Notes: generated by a model from the letters alone, not told the origin. Positions 43,862 through 53,800 are shown, numbered from the stretch's first letter. The stretch is 64,000 nucleotides of DNA from Verrucomicrobiota bacterium (GCA_029556615.1 JAKQDD010000209.1:120048-184047), one strand, 5' to 3'. Translations and numbers: made by a program.

Positions 43862-43904
43862 GGGGAGTGATTATCAAGCCGCGTGCCGGGTGTCGAGGCG
43901 GCCT

Positions 43905-43933
43905 TTGACGGCGGGGGGCGGGGTTCGTAGAGT
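43905..43933 (+). promoter_or_regulatory. Predicted promoter of the split spermidine-synthase-like pair, leaderless
   Basis: TTGACG (43905-43910), a 17-nt spacer and TAGAGT (43928-43933) end 7 nt before the ATG at 43941. Confidence 0.5.
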
Positions 43934-43940
43934 GGGGGGC

Positions 43941-44594
43941 ATGCGCAGTCTGGCCGCGGTGGTGGTGGCGGCGATGGGCGGGTTCATCGTGCTCGTGCTC
44001 GAGATCATTGGCGCGCGGTATTTGGCCAAGGATTTCGGCGGATCGTTCTATGTCTGGGTGAGCCAGATCGGGGTGATCTTGCTGGCGTTGGCGGTGGGCT
44101 ACGCGGCGGGGGGCGCTTTGGCGGATCGGTTTGCCGGACTGACGGTGCTGGTGGTGTTGCTCGTGCCGGCGGGTTTGTTCACGGTCTTGGTCCCCAACCT
44201 GGCGCCGCCGGTGCTTGATGCCATCATCAGCCGGCATCCACCGCAGCAGGCGATCCCGCTTTTCTGGCAGAAGGTGGATCCGGCGCTGGGGAGCCTTTGT
44301 GTGTTTCTGCTGCCTTGCCTGGTCCTGGCCATGATTCCGCCGTTTCTGATCCGATGGGTGACGCCCCGGGTGGATCGGGTGGGCCGATCCAGCGGAGCCG
44401 TGATTGCCGCGGGGACGGTCGGGAGCATTGCCGGCGTCGTGGCCGCCGGGTATTTTCTCCTCGAATGGATGCGGATTTCCGACATCTTCCGCGCGATGGG
44501 CGCCCTGACGCTGCTGGTCGCGGCCTTGTGTGCGGTGATCGACCGCTGGCTTGGGAGGGTCGACTCCTCGCCGGCGCCACCACCCATTCCATGA
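43941..44594 (+). CDS. Membrane half of a fused-type spermidine synthase
   Basis: This 217-residue protein has about six hydrophobic helices and the motif VLEIIGARYLAKDFGGSFYVWVSQIGVILLALAVGYAAGG. This matches the N-terminal transporter-like half of 'fused MFS/spermidine synthase' proteins (LEIxAGRLLAPxxGxSxxVWxxVIGxxLxxLAxGYxxGG). Here that half is a separate gene, ending in a Pro-rich tail and overlapping the SAM-binding half by ATGA. The start at 43941 is supported by the promoter directly before it. A role in polyamine transfer at the membrane is inferred only from the family. Confidence 0.8.
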   Translation: MRSLAAVVVAAMGGFIVLVLEIIGARYLAKDFGGSFYVWVSQIGVILLALAVGYAAGGALADRFAGLTVLVVLLVPAGLFTVLVPNLAPPVLDAIISRHPPQQAIPLFWQKVDPALGSLCVFLLPCLVLAMIPPFLIRWVTPRVDRVGRSSGAVIAAGTVGSIAGVVAAGYFLLEWMRISDIFRAMGALTLLVAALCAVIDRWLGRVDSSPAPPPIP

Positions 44595-45574
44595 ACTGTC
44601 ACTGTACGCTCCGGGTTGTCGAGCGCCGGCCGGGAATTCCATGGCTGGCGCTGGGGTGCTGGGGGATCCTGATGGGTCTTCTCGGAGGCTGCAGCCTGGA
44701 CGGGTTGGCGGCCGGGTTTTCGTTGCCGGGCACGGTGGTGTACGAAACCACGTCCGTGTACCACCACATTCGTGTGGTGGATCATCAGGGTGGCCGGACG
44801 CTCTGCTTTGACGACTCGACGCAGACGCGGATGATGGTGGGGAACCCGCTGCTCGGGCATTTCGAGTACACGGAGTATTTTCATTTGCCGTGGTTATGGA
44901 CCACGAACATGAAGGCGGTGCTGATGATTGGCCTGGGGGGGGCGAGTGTGCAGCGGTCGTTTGCCCACTATTATCCCGGCGTATCGATCGACACCGTCGA
45001 GATTGATCCGACGGTGTTGCAGGTTGCCCGGCAGCATTTTGAGTTCAAGGAGACGCCCCGACAGCGAGTGCATCTCGAGGACGGTCGGGTGTACTTGCGG
45101 CGGAGCCAGTCGACGTACGACGTCGTCTTGCTGGACGCCTATGTTCAGAGCCGTTACGGCCCGGCGCTGCCTTATCACCTGGTGACCCGGGAGTTCTTCG
45201 AGCAGGTGAAAGCCCGGCTCAGCACGAGCGGTGTTGTGGCGTACAACTGCATGGGCACGCTTCGCGGTTGGCAGGCGGACATGGTTGGCGCCTTGTATCG
45301 GACGATGAAAGCCGTCTTTCCGCAGGTGTACTTGTTTCCGGCGCGCGAGGGTTTGAATGTGGTTTTGATTGCCACGCAGTCTCCGGAGTCGGTGACGCTC
45401 GAGGACTTGCAGGGCCGGGCGATTCAGGCGGTGAAGAGCCAGCGGGTGCGTCTGCCGACGCTTGCCCGGCGGGCGGCTGCGTTGCAGACCGGGGATCCTC
45501 CGAACGCCAAGGATTGTCCGGTATTGCTCGACGACTACGCGCCTGTGGACGGTCTTTTCTGCCAGCGTCCGTGA
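44591..45574 (+). CDS. Spermidine-synthase-like lipoprotein (soluble half)
   Basis: The 327-residue product has a leader ending in a lipobox (MGLLGGCSLDG, Cys near residue 37). A SpeE-like fold follows: VYHHIRVVDHQGGRTLCFD, VLMIGLGGASV (SAM-binding Gly loop), IDTVEIDPTVLQVAR, LEDGRVYLRRS and TYDVVLLDAY. The usual first-loop GGGxG is GLGGAS and the polyamine-site residues are only partly recognisable, so the substrate is uncertain. A lipidated, exported SAM-dependent enzyme would lack cytoplasmic SAM, so the Cys may instead anchor it with its membrane partner. The start is fixed by the ATGA overlap. Confidence 0.8.
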   Translation: MNCHCTLRVVERRPGIPWLALGCWGILMGLLGGCSLDGLAAGFSLPGTVVYETTSVYHHIRVVDHQGGRTLCFDDSTQTRMMVGNPLLGHFEYTEYFHLPWLWTTNMKAVLMIGLGGASVQRSFAHYYPGVSIDTVEIDPTVLQVARQHFEFKETPRQRVHLEDGRVYLRRSQSTYDVVLLDAYVQSRYGPALPYHLVTREFFEQVKARLSTSGVVAYNCMGTLRGWQADMVGALYRTMKAVFPQVYLFPAREGLNVVLIATQSPESVTLEDLQGRAIQAVKSQRVRLPTLARRAAALQTGDPPNAKDCPVLLDDYAPVDGLFCQRP

Positions 45575-45587
45575 CGGGCTGGTGCGG

Positions 45588-47396
45588 TCAGCGGCTCGAG
45601 GGTTTATCGATGACGAACTGATCGCGGACGGTGCCGTCCTGGTCGAGGGCGCGGTAGAGGAGCCGGTGGCCGTCGAGCTGGAGGTCGATGATCTGGCAGG
45701 TGGCGACCTTGGTCATTCGGACGGCGGCGGTTGCGGGGGTGGCCTGGTCGTACATTTTGGTGCCCGAGACCGAGAGGAGGTAGATCGTGCCCTCAGCCGG
45801 CGAGGCCACCCGCTGGCCCGCCTTGAGGGGATGGGTTCTCAGGTAGGCGTGATCATGGCCCTGGAGGACGAGGTCCACGTGGTACTTGTCGTACAACGGG
45901 GTCCAGTGTTGGCGCAAGGCAGCGTTGTCCCGTCCCGGTGCCGAGGAGAAGGCCGGGTGATGATGAGCGACGATCCGCCAGGCCGGGCGGGGATCGGCGA
46001 GCTGCTGTTCGAGCCAGTGGGTTTGGGAGGCAGGTTCGAGATTCGAGTCGAGGACGATGACGCGGGCCTGGGCGTAGTCGAAGGCGTAAGCCCGCTCCGG
46101 CTCGATCCCTGGAGGTCCGTTCCTGGGGAGTGCGAACTGCTGCAGGTAGAGCGTTGGGTGGCCGCCCTGGCAATCGTGGTTGCCGAGGACGGGGACGAGG
46201 GTTCTACGGTCGAACACGCCCCGGCCATTATGGAAGAGCTTGTCCCAGTCATCGCGTTGGGCGCCACGGTTGACCAGGTCGCCAGCGATGAGCCAGAAGG
46301 CGGCTTCCGGCCGTTCGCGGAAGGTGGATTGGAGCAGGCTGCCCCAGCGGTCGAGGCCGGTTTGAGGATCGCCCATGTAGACGAAGGAGAACGAGGCGTG
46401 AGCGGCGGGGGCGGTGGTGAACTCGCGGAACTCACTCCAGCCCGATTTTGAGCCGTCACCCACGGCGTAGACGTAGGTCGTGCCGGGATCGAGCCCTGTG
46501 AGCTCGACCGTGTGCCGGCAGACGGCTGGATCGTTGAGCAAGCGTGGGTCGCGGAGAGTATCGGTGACGGCCTCGACCCGCCGAAGCGGCCGGGGGTGGG
46601 GTGTGGCGAGGGCGGCGCGTGGCGCGTAGAGGAGGGCGCCGCGCCGGGAGTTGGCGCGGGTTCGCCATTGGACGGCCTGGCTTGTCCGGGGATCGCCGCT
46701 CCAGGTGAGGACGACATGATCGGGCGTTGGTGATGCGGGATGATCGGTCTTGCGGAACAGCCCGACCAGACGGGCGTCATCGCGGCGGGCCCGCAGGGTG
46801 CGCACGAGCCACTGACCCTTGAACTCGGCCGGCACGGTGGCGAGCGTCTCGTCGCGATCGGCGTACGGTTTGACGCCGGAGACGAAGCGGGCGAGCTTGA
46901 GCTGCGGCGGATCGAGATCGGTGATCTCGAGAGCGGCGGTTGGTTCGGCCGGTTTCACGAGGACCAGGTAATGCTCGGAGCCGCCGGCGAGCGAGTTGAC
47001 TCCCAAGCCGACGGCGCCGGCCGGGAGAGTGTTCGTCCAGGCGTCAAACTGCAGTTTCCCGTGGGCAAGCGCCGTGCCGGAGGGGTGGAAGCCGCGGTCT
47101 GCCAGCCAGAAAGGCTCGTTGCCGAGCCGGGCATCGCGGAGCACGGTGACGGTGACGGGGGTATTGACATGGAATCGAAGGTGTTGCGAGCCCAGGACCT
47201 CGCGTTCGGCGGCGTTCAGCAGGCGGAGGAAGCCTGCGGCGTCGAGGTCTTTGAGGGTGGCGGGCGGCAGCGCGGTCCCGAGGCGATCCAGAAGACGCTC
47301 GACGGCTTGGGTTACCGGTCGCTGTTCGCTATCGGCTGGGCGCGCCGGGGTGGGGAGGGCCAGCGCCAGAGCGCTGAGGTACAAGAGGCATTGCAT
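45588..47396 (-). CDS. Secreted purple-acid-type metallophosphoesterase
   Basis: This 602-residue exported protein has a signal peptide (~1-20, ending PARPADS). A unique N-terminal ~200 residues precede a fibronectin-like purple acid phosphatase N-domain (VLTWSGDPRTSQAVQWRT...GLDPGTTYVYAVGDG). The metallophosphoesterase core follows: YMGDPQTG (~337), AGDLVNRG (~370), VLGNHDCQGG (~405), AHHHPAFS (~478) and LQGHDHAYLR (~513), covering all metal-binding motifs. It probably releases phosphate from extracellular esters. It may be co-transcribed with the polyferredoxin gene 24 bp upstream. Confidence 0.9.
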   Translation of the reverse strand: MQCLLYLSALALALPTPARPADSEQRPVTQAVERLLDRLGTALPPATLKDLDAAGFLRLLNAAEREVLGSQHLRFHVNTPVTVTVLRDARLGNEPFWLADRGFHPSGTALAHGKLQFDAWTNTLPAGAVGLGVNSLAGGSEHYLVLVKPAEPTAALEITDLDPPQLKLARFVSGVKPYADRDETLATVPAEFKGQWLVRTLRARRDDARLVGLFRKTDHPASPTPDHVVLTWSGDPRTSQAVQWRTRANSRRGALLYAPRAALATPHPRPLRRVEAVTDTLRDPRLLNDPAVCRHTVELTGLDPGTTYVYAVGDGSKSGWSEFREFTTAPAAHASFSFVYMGDPQTGLDRWGSLLQSTFRERPEAAFWLIAGDLVNRGAQRDDWDKLFHNGRGVFDRRTLVPVLGNHDCQGGHPTLYLQQFALPRNGPPGIEPERAYAFDYAQARVIVLDSNLEPASQTHWLEQQLADPRPAWRIVAHHHPAFSSAPGRDNAALRQHWTPLYDKYHVDLVLQGHDHAYLRTHPLKAGQRVASPAEGTIYLLSVSGTKMYDQATPATAAVRMTKVATCQIIDLQLDGHRLLYRALDQDGTVRDQFVIDKPSSR

Positions 47397-47420
47397 GTCG
47401 GCTTGCTTTCTAACCTTGTA

Positions 47421-48545
47421 TTAACGGGGGGACACGCACCTGAAGACCTGTTGCGTGGTTCCATCCTCGAACGGGATGGGGGCTTCCATGATCTCGCGGA
47501 TCCGGCTGGGGTTGAGCCGCTGGGGATCGTAGGTGAACACGGCGGTTCGTTCACTGGCGAACGTCTCGATCTGGAGGATGCCCGGTGTCTCCTCATAGCG
47601 CGAGGTGAGGAACGCGGCGGTGCCCTTGCATCGGAGGCCATCGACGACAAAGGCCGTTGTCACGCCCGTTCCCTCAGCGAAGGTTTGCACGCTGGTGGGC
47701 CGGGTCAGGGGGATGCGGAGGAAGTAGCCGGCGGTCAAGGCCAGTGAGGCGAGGACCGGGAGGGCCCATGGGGGCAGGCGCAGGGTGCCTCGGGCTCGCA
47801 GTTCGAGCGCGCCTTTCTCGGGGCAGGCGTTGAGGCATTCGAGGCATTGGGTGCAGTCCCGATGGCGGACCGTCCGGAGGGTTGGCACAGGGATGTCATG
47901 CAGGCAGGCCCTGGCGCATCGTCCACACCCCGTGCACTTGGCTGGATCCCGTGAGATCCTCAGCAAACCCAGCCGGCTGAACGGATCGAACACCGCGCCC
48001 AGCGGGCAGAGGTACCGACAGAACATCATCGGGATAATGGCCATCCCGATGAGGATCCCGGCGAGCACGAACACCGACAGAAGCCCCGCGCTTCCGTGTC
48101 CGAAGCCGGAGAAGATCAGGAAATAGGGGTCATACCCGCGGAGCACCAATTCGCCCGCGCGGTAGGTGAAGAACAGGCTGACGGCGAGGACGACGTAGCG
48201 GAGGAGTTTCAGCGCTCGATTGAGCCGCGGGGGGACTGGGGGTCGGTGCTTCCAGGCCCACCCGCTGGCGCGGGCGGCCAGATCCCCGAGGAACCCGATC
48301 GGGCAGACCCAACCGCAGAAGGCCTTCTTGCAAAGCAGAGTCAGTCCGAGCAGAGCCACCAGGAACGACAGGTTGAGGGGGCCGAGGGCGCACGAGAACT
48401 CGCCGGTGGTGAACAGGCCCCAGAGGCTTTCGACACCGCCGAAGGGGCAATACGCCTCGAACGAACGCGACCCGAATCCGAGGGCCAGATGGACAACCAA
48501 TGCCAGGACAACGGTCAGCACCGCATATCGCAGGAATCGATTCAA
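47421..48545 (-). CDS. NapH/NosR-like membrane polyferredoxin with degenerate metal-binding tail
   Basis: This 374-residue protein has about six membrane helices, the paired motifs CGWVCPIGF and CRYLCPLGA of NapH/NosR/RdxA-type membrane ferredoxins, and two [4Fe-4S] ferredoxin motifs (CTGCGRCARAC and CTQCLECLNACP). It should carry electrons between the quinone pool and a periplasmic or cytoplasmic acceptor; no oxidase or reductase partner is adjacent. The last ~75 residues (FVVDGLRCKGTAAFLT...RIREIMEAP) read like a heavy-metal-associated (HMA) fold with only one of the two CxxC cysteines left. The 276 bp between its start and the TA locus show nothing I can assign. Confidence 0.88.
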   Translation of the reverse strand: MNRFLRYAVLTVVLALVVHLALGFGSRSFEAYCPFGGVESLWGLFTTGEFSCALGPLNLSFLVALLGLTLLCKKAFCGWVCPIGFLGDLAARASGWAWKHRPPVPPRLNRALKLLRYVVLAVSLFFTYRAGELVLRGYDPYFLIFSGFGHGSAGLLSVFVLAGILIGMAIIPMMFCRYLCPLGAVFDPFSRLGLLRISRDPAKCTGCGRCARACLHDIPVPTLRTVRHRDCTQCLECLNACPEKGALELRARGTLRLPPWALPVLASLALTAGYFLRIPLTRPTSVQTFAEGTGVTTAFVVDGLRCKGTAAFLTSRYEETPGILQIETFASERTAVFTYDPQRLNPSRIREIMEAPIPFEDGTTQQVFRCVSPR

Positions 48546-48821
48546 GTCGTCAGAAGAGGGTTAAACAGGGCTCGCCCCCGGGATAGCGCTGTTTTCTTCC
48601 ATACGCACGGGTCGATCCACAGAGGCTCGAGTATGGCGAGAACGGCGGGCTCAAGTCAATGTCCCGGAGCCCGATCCCACCCTCGATGAGTGTGGATGGG
48701 GAGCAAAGGGGCCGCATCTGAGCCGTTGATTCGCCCGCTTGCTCTTTCCGGACTTTGCCCGTCGCCTCCCACGGAGAGGTCAGTCGATGGATGACGCCGT
48801 CGGGTTTCATCCGGGGCGCAG

Positions 48822-49220
48822 TCAGGGATGGATTACGTTCAGGCCGGGGAAGCGACTTCGCAGGTAGCCGCGGTCCGAGGCGGCGAGGCGATTCGCTTGA
48901 ATCTGGGCGTGAGCAGCGATCAGGAAATCGGGGATCAGATGGTTGCGGGGGCCGCCGGCGTCACGATAGGCACGAAAGCTCGCGCCCGCATGCCACGCCG
49001 CGGCAGGCGAGATCGACTCGAACGAGACGCCCAGTTTCCGGAGCGCCTCTTGCAGCGCTGCTTCCGTGGCGAAGGCGAGGGAGAGCTCAGCATAAACGAC
49101 GTCGCAAACGACGAGTTGCCCTTCGCGGCGCGCCGCGATCAGCAAATCCACCCAGGATGCGGCGGACGGTTCACCGTTGAACACCGCCAGGAGGACCGAC
49201 GAGTCGACGGCGGTTTTCAC
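48822..49220 (-). CDS. vapC: PIN-domain toxin (VapC type)
   Basis: This 132-residue PIN-domain RNase has the acidic active site at VDSSVLL (Asp ~5), VVYAEL (Glu ~43), IPDFLIAAHA (Asp ~97) and AASDRGYL (Asp ~116). The GTG start at 49220 overlaps the stop of the antitoxin gene as GTGA. VapC toxins cleave RNA and are neutralised by the adjacent antitoxin. The start is fixed by the overlap rather than by the longer in-frame reading, which crosses the antitoxin gene. Confidence 0.9.
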   Translation of the reverse strand: MKTAVDSSVLLAVFNGEPSAASWVDLLIAARREGQLVVCDVVYAELSLAFATEAALQEALRKLGVSFESISPAAAWHAGASFRAYRDAGGPRNHLIPDFLIAAHAQIQANRLAASDRGYLRSRFPGLNVIHP

Positions 49221-49465
49221 CGGGATGCCGGGGGCAGCGCGACGGGGCCGCGGGTTTCCTCCAACCACTTGGCCGCTGTGCGCCCAAGCCTGCCTCGAGC
49301 GCACCCGACGACCGATCGCATCTCGGCTTCGTCGAAGACAGGAACCGCCTTGAGGAAAGCAGCCGTTTCATCGAAATCCAGGATTTGGCCTGGGTGCAAA
49401 CCCAATCGCTCGCGAATCGCAACCGGGATCGTCACCTGCCCTTTGCTGGTAAGCGTCGCTCTCAT
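49217..49465 (-). CDS. vapB: AbrB/SpoVT-type antitoxin (VapB)
   Basis: This 82-residue protein opens with MRATLTSKGQVTIPVAIRERLGL, the swapped-hairpin AbrB DNA-binding fold, then GQILDFDE. The C-terminal half (FDEAEMRSVVGCARG, TAAKWLEETRGP) should wrap the toxin. It precedes vapC and is coupled to it, as in type II toxin-antitoxin operons, and probably autoregulates the operon. The 148 bp between it and nfo is unusually AT-rich near the start. Confidence 0.9.
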   Translation of the reverse strand: MRATLTSKGQVTIPVAIRERLGLHPGQILDFDETAAFLKAVPVFDEAEMRSVVGCARGRLGRTAAKWLEETRGPVALPPASR

Positions 49466-49472
49466 TACTTCA

Positions 49473-49500
49473 AGGTAAGGAATTAAATCAAGGACGACAA
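49473..49500 (-). promoter_or_regulatory. Predicted vapBC promoter
   Basis: On the minus strand TTGTCG (49500-49495), a 16-nt spacer and TTACCT (49478-49473) end 7 nt before the ATG at 49465. AbrB-type antitoxins usually bind their own promoter; no clear palindrome is visible here. Confidence 0.4.
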
Positions 49501-49613
49501 GCAAGGAATTGAGGAAGACGACTCCAGGGGGAAGAAGGGGGGCAATCGGTGAGAATCGCGCACTGCTGGAGAGAGGCTCCGGGTGCGAAGTGGGGACGTT
49601 CCTCACCGATCGA

Positions 49614-50456
49614 TCAGCGCAGGGAATGCAGGATCGAGAGGTTTTCGACGTCCTCGTGGAGGTCCTCGGACTTGGGGGTTTCGAGGCAGGCGGGGTGATT
49701 GCGGAAGCGGGGGTCGTTGACGATGTGCCGGAAGGCGGCGCGCCCGAGTTTGCCCTGGCCGATGCCGGCGTGGCGGTCGACGCGGGAGCCGAGGGGGGTG
49801 GCGGAGTCATTCAGGTGGAAGGCGAGGATCTGGTCGAGGCCGATCGAGGTTTGGACTTCTTTGAGGGTCTTTTTCCAGCCGGCGGGGGTACGGAGGTCAT
49901 AGCCGGCGGCGAAGCAGTGGGCGGTATCGAGGCAGAGGCCGAGTCGGCGGGGTTCGGCGACGCGGTCGTAGAGGGCGGCGAGGTGGGCGATGCGGTGGCC
50001 GAGGCAGGAGCCCTGGCCTGCGGTGTTTTCGAGGGCGATGCGGACGGGGTAACCGCGGGTGGCGGCGAAGACGATGTCGAGGGCTTCGGCGGCGCGGTCG
50101 AGGCCGGTTTCTTCTCCTGCGCCGAGGTGTGCGCCCGGGTGGAGCACGAGGAACGGGAGGCGGAGCGCGTGGGCCCGCTGGAGCTCCTGGGTCAGGGATT
50201 CGATGGATTTGTCCCGGTTAGGCGATGGCGGGGCGGCGAGGTTGATGAGGTAGCCGGTGTGACCGAAGACGGCGAGACCGGGGTTATTGGCCAGGGCCTG
50301 ATGGAAGCGGGCGATATCGACGGCGGTATGGGCGCGGGCGAACCACTGCATGTTGTTCTTGACGAAGATCTGGCAGGAATCGGCGCCGATCGAGGTGGCG
50401 CGTTCGATGGCGCGCCAGACACCGCCCTGGGTGGACATGTGGGCGCCGAGTTTCAT
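49614..50456 (-). CDS. nfo: Endonuclease IV (AP endonuclease)
   Basis: This 280-residue TIM-barrel, trinuclear-zinc enzyme cleaves DNA 5' to abasic sites. Motifs in order: GAHMSTQGGVWRAI, QIFVKNNMQW, VFGHTGYLINLA, LVLHPGAHLGAG, IALENTAGQG, LCLDTAHCFAAGYD, FHLNDSATPLGSRVDRH and ETPKSEDL. The start is MKLGAHMS at 50456, 8 bp after the ferredoxin stop, so the two genes are probably co-transcribed. The coding sequence matches the usual length. Confidence 0.95.
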   Translation of the reverse strand: MKLGAHMSTQGGVWRAIERATSIGADSCQIFVKNNMQWFARAHTAVDIARFHQALANNPGLAVFGHTGYLINLAAPPSPNRDKSIESLTQELQRAHALRLPFLVLHPGAHLGAGEETGLDRAAEALDIVFAATRGYPVRIALENTAGQGSCLGHRIAHLAALYDRVAEPRRLGLCLDTAHCFAAGYDLRTPAGWKKTLKEVQTSIGLDQILAFHLNDSATPLGSRVDRHAGIGQGKLGRAAFRHIVNDPRFRNHPACLETPKSEDLHEDVENLSILHSLR

Positions 50457-50464
50457 GGGCGCGG

Positions 50465-50752
50465 TCAGTCGAGCTGCCGGATCACGATTTCGCCGGTGCG
50501 GACCCGGGCGCTGCAGGCGCAGCGGTATTTCTCCGGGTCGCGGCTCCATTGATCGAGCACCTCGACTTCGTCCGGGGATGGGGGGTCGAGGTTTTCGGCT
50601 CCTCGGACGATTTCGACGATGCAAGTGCCGCAAGAGCAATTGAAGCAGCCGGCTTCCATTTCGATGCCGGCGGCCTCGCCGGCGTCGAGGAGGGAGGAGC
50701 CTGGGGCGACTTCAGCGGTCACCTCGACGGGCAGGAATGTGACGAATGGCAT
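50465..50752 (-). CDS. Plant-type [2Fe-2S] ferredoxin
   Basis: This small 95-residue protein has cluster cysteines Cys36-x4-Cys41-x2-Cys44 and Cys78, the plant-type pattern, in a beta-grasp fold opening with VTFLPVEVTAEVAPGSSLLDA. It is a small cytoplasmic electron carrier. I use ATG 50752 rather than an in-frame upstream start. It is divergent from the indolepyruvate oxidoreductase gene and could serve as its electron acceptor, although such enzymes normally use 2[4Fe-4S] ferredoxins. Confidence 0.9.
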   Translation of the reverse strand: MPFVTFLPVEVTAEVAPGSSLLDAGEAAGIEMEAGCFNCSCGTCIVEIVRGAENLDPPSPDEVEVLDQWSRDPEKYRCACSARVRTGEIVIRQLD

Positions 50753-50834
50753 AAGGACACTCAGGGTCCGAGCGGGTGGTGCCGCTCGGTTCCTGGGTGG
50801 CAGCATGCGCGCGTGGAGGCGGGGAAGTCAACGC

Positions 50835-50863
50835 TTGCCAATGGCGGGGTCGGATGACAGAGT
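50835..50863 (+). promoter_or_regulatory. Predicted promoter of the indolepyruvate oxidoreductase gene, leaderless
   Basis: TTGCCA (50835-50840), a 17-nt spacer and CAGAGT (50858-50863) end 7 nt before the GTG at 50871. This geometry selects the GTG over an in-frame ATG at 50841, which lies between the two hexamers. Confidence 0.45.
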
Positions 50864-50870
50864 CTGCGGG

Positions 50871-53800
50871 GTGAAGATCGATCCGCGTTTCACAAAAACG
50901 TCTGGAGCCGAAGTCTTTACGGGTAACGAGCTGCTGGTCAAGGGTTGTCTCGAGACGGAGGGCGGCACGCATCTCTGGACCGGGTACCCGGGCTCGCCGG
51001 TGGCGGGGTTTTTCGACACGGCGCAGGCGTTGCAGGAGCTGGTTCGGGAGAAGGGGATTCGGGCGACGATGGCCAACAACGAGGCCCTGGCGGCCGCGAT
51101 GGTCAACGGATCGCAGATGCACGGGCTTCGGGCGATTTCGGTGCAGAAGAGCGTGGGGGTGCATGTGGCGTCGGACGCGCTGGCCCTTGGGAACCTGGTG
51201 GGGGCGCATCCGGAGGGGGGTGCGGTGATCGTGCTGGGGGACGACCCGTGGAGCGACTCGACCCAGGTGCCGGCGGACTCGCGCTACCTGTGCAAGCACT
51301 TGATGATGCCGGTGCTCGAGCCGAGCGACCCGCAGGAGCTGAAGGACTGGATTGACCTGGCGTTCCGTCTGTCGCGGGAGAGCGAGCTGTACGTGGGGTT
51401 CCTGGTCACGACGAACCAGGCGGACGGCGGCGGCACGGTGCAGTTGCGTCCAAACCATGATCCGGAGGTGAACACGGGCTGCCGGATCGAGATTGACACC
51501 GCGCGCATTGACTTCGAGAAGAGCGTGCTGCTGCCGCCGCGGACGTGGCGGAAGGAGCAGGCCTTGCCGGAGCGCTATGCCCGGCTTTGGGCGAGTGCGC
51601 GTCGGCACGGTGCGAACCGGGTCTTGCCGGGCGGCGAGGCCAACGCGGAAGCGCGGCTGGGGTTCATCACGTCGGCAGCGGCCTACTGCTATTTGCGGCA
51701 CGCCTTGGCGGAGTTGGGGTTGGACGGGCAGTTTCCGATCTTGAAGGTGGGGGTGACGTATCCGCTGGATCCGGCGCTGGTCATGGACTTTGCGGGGGGA
51801 TTGAGGGATGTCGTGGTCGTCGAGGAGCGCCGCGGATTCCTCGAGGAGCAAGTGGTGGCGATCGTGACGGGAGTGCAGCAGGCGGGTTCGGGGGGGCAGG
51901 ATAGGGGAGGCGTGCGGGTTTGGGGCAAGAAGTTCCCGCGGGGAATTGCCGGGATACCGGACACGCGGGGGTTGAACCCGAGCAAGCTGATCGGGCGGTT
52001 GGGCGCCCTGTTTCTGTCGACACCCGAGATCGAGGGGAAGATCGACCGATCCCGGATCGAGCTCGAGCTGGAGTGGATCCGGGAGGTGAAGGCGGTCGAG
52101 CTGAAGCTGCCGCCGCGGACTCCGACGTTTTGTCCGGGCTGTCCGCATCGGGACTCGGCGGGGGTACTGCTCGAGATCAAGCGGCAGTTTCGGGATGCGG
52201 GGTACATGCGGCGGGTTCACGGGATGGGTCCGGTGGATCTCTTGTTTCACGGGGACACCGGGTGTTACACGATGCTGATGTTCGAGCCGACGCGGGATCT
52301 CATGCACAACTACAGCGGCATGGGGTTGGGCGGGGGGACGGGGGCGGGGATTGATCCGTTCATCAAGAACAAGCAGGTTGTGTTCATGGGGGACTCGACC
52401 TTCTTTCACAGCGGGATGATTGCGATATCGAACTCGCTGAAGAACGGGCAGGACATCACGTACATCATCCTCGACAACCGGACGACGGCGATGACGGGGC
52501 ATCAGACGACCCCGGCGTTGGAGGAGGGGTTGACGGGGGAGCGGACCTTTGCGCAGAGCATTGACGCGGTGATTGCGGGCATGACCGGGGCGGCGCGGGA
52601 CGGGGCGCTGGTGGTGCGGGTGAATCCGGAGGAGCGCGAGGCTTATCGCCGGCTTCTCGAACAGACGCTGCTTCGGGATGGCGTCAAGATCGTGGTGGCG
52701 GACAAGGAGTGCGGCATCACGTTTCACCGGCGGGCGGCGCGTGAGGAGCGGGCGGAGATCAGGGCCCGCGGCTTTTTGCGGCGCAAGCGGGTGATCGCCA
52801 TCACGCCGGAGGTCTGCGAGAACTGCCTCGAGTGCACGCGGGCGACGGGTTGTCCGGGGCTGACGCTGACGGCGACGCCCTACGGCCAGAAGGTCGAGAT
52901 TGACGGGTCGTGGTGTGTGGCGGATGGGGCGTGCACGCGTTTTCTGGTTGACCTGCCTGGGGACGGTCCCCGGGTGAAGGCGTGTCCCTCGTTCGAAGAG
53001 GTGGTGGTGCATCGCGTCCAGGCGCCGGCGTCGCCCTGGGAGAGCCTGGATTTCAGCGGGCTGCCGACGCCGACGCCGGCGCCGGTGAGTGGGGTATGGC
53101 ACGGGTATTTGGCGGGGGTGGGCGGCATGGGGATAGGCACCGCCACGGCGCTGCTGGTCCTGGCCGGGCATCGGGAGGGGTATCGGGTCCAGTTTTGCGA
53201 CAAGAAGGGCCTCGCGATCCGCAACGGCGGGGTTTATTCGATGATCACCTACCTGGGGCCGGAGGCGTCCTTCTGTTCGAACCTGATCCCGTATGGCAAG
53301 GCGGATTTGATGTTGGGCATGGACATTGTCGAGGCGGCGCGCGCGTTCGATCCCTCGACCAACCAGCGCGTGGGAAGCCGGCATCGCACTGCCGTGGTTG
53401 TCAACAGCCACAAGACCCCCACCATCCTCACGCTGCTCGGGCGCGATGGCTTTTCGGTGTCCGACCTCGAATCCGCGCTGCGCCGGCTGTCGCGAGCCGA
53501 GGCTTTTTACAGCTGCGACGTGTCGGAGGTCTCGGAGGCGGTGTTGGGGACGAAGCTCTATGCGAACATCGTGCTTCTGGGCATTGCGTTTCAGCGCGGG
53601 CTGGTGCCGCTCCAATTGGCGAGCCTCGAGTGGGCGATCCAGGGGGGGCTGGGCGCAGCCGCCGCGGACAACCTGCACGCCTTCAACCTCGGGCGTCTGC
53701 TCGTCCACGATCGCGAGCAGGTCTTGCGCGTGGCGCGGCTCGGCATCGAACCGGAGTCGTGTGCGGGGGTGGTGGCCGACAAGGTCGAGATCCTGACCCG

